From NCBI GenBank assembly GCA_023105745.1, contig JALGQZ010000011.1, positions 10,564,975-10,628,974 of the forward strand: DNA of 64,000 bases. The letters are read 5' to 3'. How positions within the stretch are numbered: position 1 is the stretch's first letter; every line of letters starts with the position of its first letter. This stretch comes from Austropuccinia psidii. Taxonomy: Eukaryota; Basidiomycota; Pucciniomycetes; Pucciniales; Sphaerophragmiaceae. This document shows positions 60,401 through 64,000 of the stretch, one piece after another. The position numbers and the translations under genes are program-made. The notes below the pieces were generated by a model. It did not search any database, was not told where the DNA came from, and worked only from the letters and a program-made list of their open reading frames with translations.

Positions 60401-63271
60401 GGAGTTCATTGATATGTTTTTCAATTCTTCCCTGGTTTCCAGACTTGCTGGATAAGGAGGTCTCCTGAGAATGGGTGGATAAGGTCTTTCCACATCCAGA
60501 TATAGTTCTATATCATGGCCTTTGATCTTGCCTAGTGGTTCTTCACCAATGGCAAATGCTGGTTTGTTCTTCCTCAGCATCTTCAGTAAACTTAGTTTTT
60601 GTTTACTGGTGAGGATAGTGCTAAACTGGCCCTCTCTAAATTCATTCAGTAACTCCTCCAGTGGATCATGGGTAGAGATTTGGTATATATCAAGTGAAAA
60701 TTTCTTCTCCTTGTTGGTACCAATGGTAATGTGCCTGGGTTTACTATTGTAAATATGCATGCCATACATCCTTTGGTAATATGTTCCCAGTAAGAAGCCT
60801 TGGATGTGGGCATCATCAAGCACTAAAAACTCTGGGTTGAGTCTGATATTACCCTTCCTGTGGTGTATAATTATCTCTTTGATAATTGTCCCAATAGAAG
60901 TCATCTTCCCTGAAGCACTTTTAAAGTTCTTTGCCTTAGTGGTAGGAGCTGTTTTTCCAAATTTGGGAAGTGGTTATCCAGATAATTTCTGGCCACTATG
61001 GAGCAGTGTGCCCCACTATCAATGATCAGTGGGTGTTGAGCTTTGTCAATACAGGCAGTCACCTTTGTGGATGTTCCATGTATAGATGCCATCCCTTTGG
61101 TTGGTGTAACCAAGAATGTTTGTGCATCTTGTGTATGTTTGCACAAGCTTTTGTTGGCAGTGTCCTGTGGCATCCCTGCTTCCAACTGTATGTCTTGAAT
61201 TTCTAGTGGGGTTTCCTCTTGGTATTCCACCAGAAATTCTTCTCTTGGGTCTTGGTCATCATCAGATGGTTCTCTGATGGCATCACCCATGGAGCCTGAT
61301 TAAGAATCCTCTGTTGGGGATTCCTCCTCTGGGACTTTCTCAATGGAATAGATTTTTTTCTTTGCTCTTGGACAGTTGTTGGCATAGTGGTCTGTTAAAG
61401 TACAATTATGTCAAGAATTCTCCTTCTTTGCCACTTCTGACACTCTTTCTCTGGGTTTATCTTTAGACTCCACCCTGAGAGGTTGTTTCTCTTTGAAACC
61501 ACTTCTTCTATATAGGCTAAATTTCCCTATATTAGTTCTTTTCCTTACATCTTGTAAAGTATTAGCAATGTCATCTAGAGTGCAATTTTGGTTGCATCTG
61601 CATTTTACTGCATGCTCTAATTCTCCTGGCAGTTGTGTCAGAAGTTTGTGATTCCTCATTTGGATTTTCATCTGAGGATAAATGGCTTTAAGTCTTTTAG
61701 ACTGTCTAAGACACCACTCATATGGATCTTTGTCCACAGAGTATTTGTCATTTTCAAATGACATGGTCTTTTGCCATATCCAAGTACCATTACTGTACTT
61801 TTGGATGATTTGACTCTTCCACCATGGCCAGTTTCTTCTTCCATGAATTTCTTTCATTTCTGTGTACCATATACTAGCATTACCTTTAAATGATGTCTTT
61901 AGTCTAGCAGTAATCCAGTAATCTGGTATGCTTGGTACATAAATTAAGAGTCCATCAATATAATCTATGAGTTCCATATGATCATATTCTCCTGTTCCAG
62001 AGAGTTTGGGCCAGCTGGAGGCCTCAGGAAGCTGTTTCAAGGCTTCCTTCTCAGAATAAGACATATTATCCCCATACTGGTATTGTGATGGAGATCTTGC
62101 CTTATTCACCAGCATGGCATCTGGTTTGATGTCATCTGGGTGATATGGATTATCCTTAACATTGCCTTGTGGTTGGGGCTTTATGTTATGGTAGACATTA
62201 AACAATTTTTTTATATCTTGATCCAGACAATCCCTGTCCCTTCTGCTGTGGTGTTGTTCTTCAAAGACTATATTCAGTCTTTTGTTGGTTTCTTCAGAGG
62301 CTTTGCTCAATTGAGAATGTCCTTCTTGAAGAGTTTAGAAAATTTTATCCATGGAGGATGTTAATTTTCCATCCTCTCATGGCTTGCTTCAAGTTGTGCA
62401 AACTGCTTTTGAGTTTTCTCAGCATATTGGGACATTTGTAACCACAGTGCATCACTGCTTAAGTTACTCTCAGGTGTGACAACATTATGTTCAATCTGAG
62501 TAGGGGTAATATTTCTCTTAATGGGACTACTGATTCTAGAGTTATTTACAGCTACTTCTGGTTCTTGTGCACTTCTTTCACCAAATCCAACAGCTTCTGG
62601 ATCATGGGGTCTGACTCTCTCTTCCTCTGGTTAAAGGAGGTCTTGTTTTTTCCCTGGTTTCCTTGTCTTCTCCTGGAAACTTCCTGGAATTGTGAAGAAT
62701 GGTGACTCTTGGCCACTGATCTGCTGGTTTCTGAATGGTGTGAAGCCACTGGAGAGCTGATTTGGCCTGCTCCTTGTGAGCCTGAAGGAATGTGAGTATG
62801 CCCTGTCTGGGTCAGCTGTTCTTCTATAGCTTGGATAGTGGCTTGATTCTCCCTTATCCTGGTTGCCCTTGCCTCCAGGAGTCTGAACTGCCTGGTAGGA
62901 TTCCAACCTTTGGTGATTACCATAAGGTCCTTGAAGTCTATCTCTTTGAGACAGATCTTCTGCAACTTGCTCCAAGTTCTTCCCAGTGAGATGCCATGTT
63001 GAACCTCTTGTTTTCCATACTCCATTGAAATAAATCTTTCAGGAGTTGGTGGAGGTGAAGAATTTGATCCATGTCTTTCCAGTCCTCTGGTTTGAGGTTC
63101 CTGTTGAAATTGAGTGTGAATGGCAAGGTTGCTATTATTTCCCTCATTGTTTTTCCATCCACCACTGTGTCCAAGGTTTCCTCTTCCAGGTCTTCTGGTT
63201 CTGGACAATCCTTCTCTGTCCTCTCATTGGTTCCTTTGGAAGCCAAGGTCTCTGAGGTATACAGGTGACAT
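57439..63271 (-). pseudogene. Gag-Pol polyprotein of D4, many lesions
   Basis: From 5' to 3': gag-frame ATG 63271 in the ORF1 intron, with a stop after about 15 codons; overlap region; Gag (62310-61411; LPEASSWPKLSGTGEYDHME, WPWWKSQIIQKYSNGTW); zinc knuckle with its first Cys codon now TGA; protease LIIDSGAHCSIV (canonical) at about 61010; RT 60904-59970 in two frames, YIDD intact at 59994-60005; RNase H 59770-59127 with breaks; integrase 59136-58006 with HHCC, MDWVTGL, SDRDPK and DGLAERM; GPY/F and chromodomain to the stop at 57439. Frames change repeatedly through small indels, so it is inactive. Confidence 0.9.
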
Positions 63272-63618
63272 GTCAGTGTTTTCAAGAAGTCAAAAACTTT
63301 ATGTTTTACGGTATTTACCTTTGACTGTGCCTTGTACAGATTTGTTGTCTGCTGATTTAGCCAATTTACCTTTAGAGGTTACAACTGGGTTAATTATAGT
63401 AATTTTCCCTGTACAAGCTGTTAAGGTTGGTTTACCTTGTATTGAAGCAAAATTTTGTGGTTTTCTACTCTTCTGGGTGGCAATAGGTATCCACTTCTTT
63501 TCTGTAATCAGGCCTTCACTGTGCCTCTTTCCTTTGCCCTTGCTTCCCTCTGGTTCTGAGGGTGTCACTGGTATTTTGACCTGTGACTGGGTCTCAAGTG
63601 GTATGAAGTCATCTTCCA
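62552..63618 (-). pseudogene. ORF1 of D4, spliced accessory gene with one frameshift
   Basis: Leader exon 63618-63319 (300 nt, after a GATTCAG acceptor), Lys/Pro/Ser-rich, e.g. SEPEGSKGKGKRHSEG, ending in phase 1. A 67-nt intron follows. The second exon from 63251 reads TLASKGTNERTEKDCPEPED and PEDWKDMDQILHLHQLLKDL in frame. A small indel near 62975 moves it to another frame, which continues KEIDFKDLMVITKGWNP, a helical ARATRIRENQATIQ block and a basic tail ending KEVHKNQK at 62552. TKGWNP corresponds to GWHP/GWSP of the other ORF1 proteins. Gag is in the -1 frame relative to ORF1, as in the other families, but no gag ATG lies at the stop. Confidence 0.55.
63252..63318 (-). other. Predicted 67-nt intron between ORF1 exons (D4)
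   Basis: Donor GTAAAT, branch-like CTGAC, acceptor ACCTCAG. The gag-frame ATG (63271) is 20 nt before the acceptor. Joins AAA-G to AG-ACC, keeping the ORF1 frame. Confidence 0.58.
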
Positions 63619-64000
63619 CTGAATCAAACAGGAAAAGAGGGCTTAATTTCAGTTAAGACTTCTTAAAATTCTGTTTGCACATCTAAGAATGGCCTCTGGG
63701 CTTGTATATTACTACAATATGCCCTTGTATAATGACAGTGTAATTGAATTAACAATTTCATGTCAGAAATACAGCCCACAGATATTTGGTATACTGTTTT
63801 TATATCAATATCTTACAGATTACTTGTAATTAGAAAGTATAATCTGACAAAAGGTGGTGTATAAGAAGGTAATTGAATTAACAATATGCCCAACCACACC
63901 TCAAATGTTGGTTTTACAGTGAGAGGTGTCTTTATTTAATTAAAAAAAGACTGTATTAGTGGCTTAAAGTGTTTTTATATGTAAAACACACCAAAAATAA
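63619..64000 (-). other. Untranslated leader or upstream intron of D4
   Basis: No open frame of note and no LTR end. In sense direction it ends at the GATTCAG acceptor of the leader exon. A GTAAGA donor-like site occurs near 63815. It probably contains an upstream intron, but the first exon is outside or not recognisable. Confidence 0.4.

Larger units (their letters stand above)
55993..64000 (-). mobile_element. Chromovirus D4, runs off the right edge
   Basis: Minus-strand Ty3/gypsy element with its 3' LTR at about 55993-57418, polypurine tract, gag-pol pseudogene, ORF1 and the start of the leader. The 5' LTR lies outside the window. It is inserted in the RNase H domain of the LINE. By memory it resembles the gypsy polyproteins abundant in Austropuccinia psidii, which is the main basis for the organism guess. 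Confidence 0.85.

Overview
This window is wall-to-wall transposable elements from a eukaryotic, AT-rich genome. The protein style (Ty3/gypsy chromovirus polyproteins, a Helitron Rep-helicase and a LINE with an RNase H domain) points to a rust fungus (Pucciniales). The element at 55993-64000 closely resembles, from memory and unverified, the gypsy polyproteins abundant in the myrtle rust Austropuccinia psidii. I see no host gene, tRNA, rRNA or CRISPR array that I can support.

Layout. 1-1047: AT-rich, unassigned. 1053-11123: nearly intact chromovirus A1 (minus strand, TSD AAAAA), whose gag-pol frame is broken by one nonsense codon. 11129-14272: two LTR-D fragments in inverted orientation, one split by LTR-B (11779-13963). 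14273-16920: truncated family-A element A5, cut by an LTR-B fragment (16921-17759). 17760-20286: LTR-C relic split by a solo LTR-A (18469-20272, TSD GAGCC). 20287-21841: decayed and unassigned. 21842-22761 plus 34294-37462: one Helitron Rep-helicase pseudogene split by full-length chromovirus A2 (22762-34293, plus strand, TSD ATCAT). The 3' LTR of A2 itself carries a 1.54-kb palindrome-rich insertion. 37463-48643: chromovirus E3 (minus) inserted in the Helitron helicase C-terminus and holding a family-C LTR derivative (40336-42129, TSD GGGTG). 48644-55992: LINE (plus) split by a solo LTR (50377-53944) that holds a second solo LTR (50764-52588, TSD ATTAA). 55993-64000: chromovirus D4 (minus), running off the right edge.

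How the genes work. Each chromovirus has LTR - PBS - leader - ORF1 - gag - protease - RT - RNase H - integrase - GPY/F and chromodomain - PPT - LTR. The main new observation is that all three families (A, E, D) share a hidden layout upstream of gag. A symmetrical leader exon (198, 120 or 300 nt) is followed by a 65-67-nt intron with good splice sites. Splicing joins the leader exon in frame to ORF1, about 200 codons lying in the +1 frame over the 5' end of the gag-pol frame. The first ATG of the gag-pol frame sits inside the intron, 14-20 nt before the 3' splice site, in every family. The inference is a splicing switch: spliced RNA gives ORF1 protein and unspliced RNA gives Gag-Pol. In family A the ORF1 stop overlaps a gag-frame ATG (ATGA).

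The order of insertion can be read from the nesting: Helitron and LINE first; then E3, A2 and the outer solo LTR; then the solo LTRs and the palindromic insertion. A1 looks youngest.
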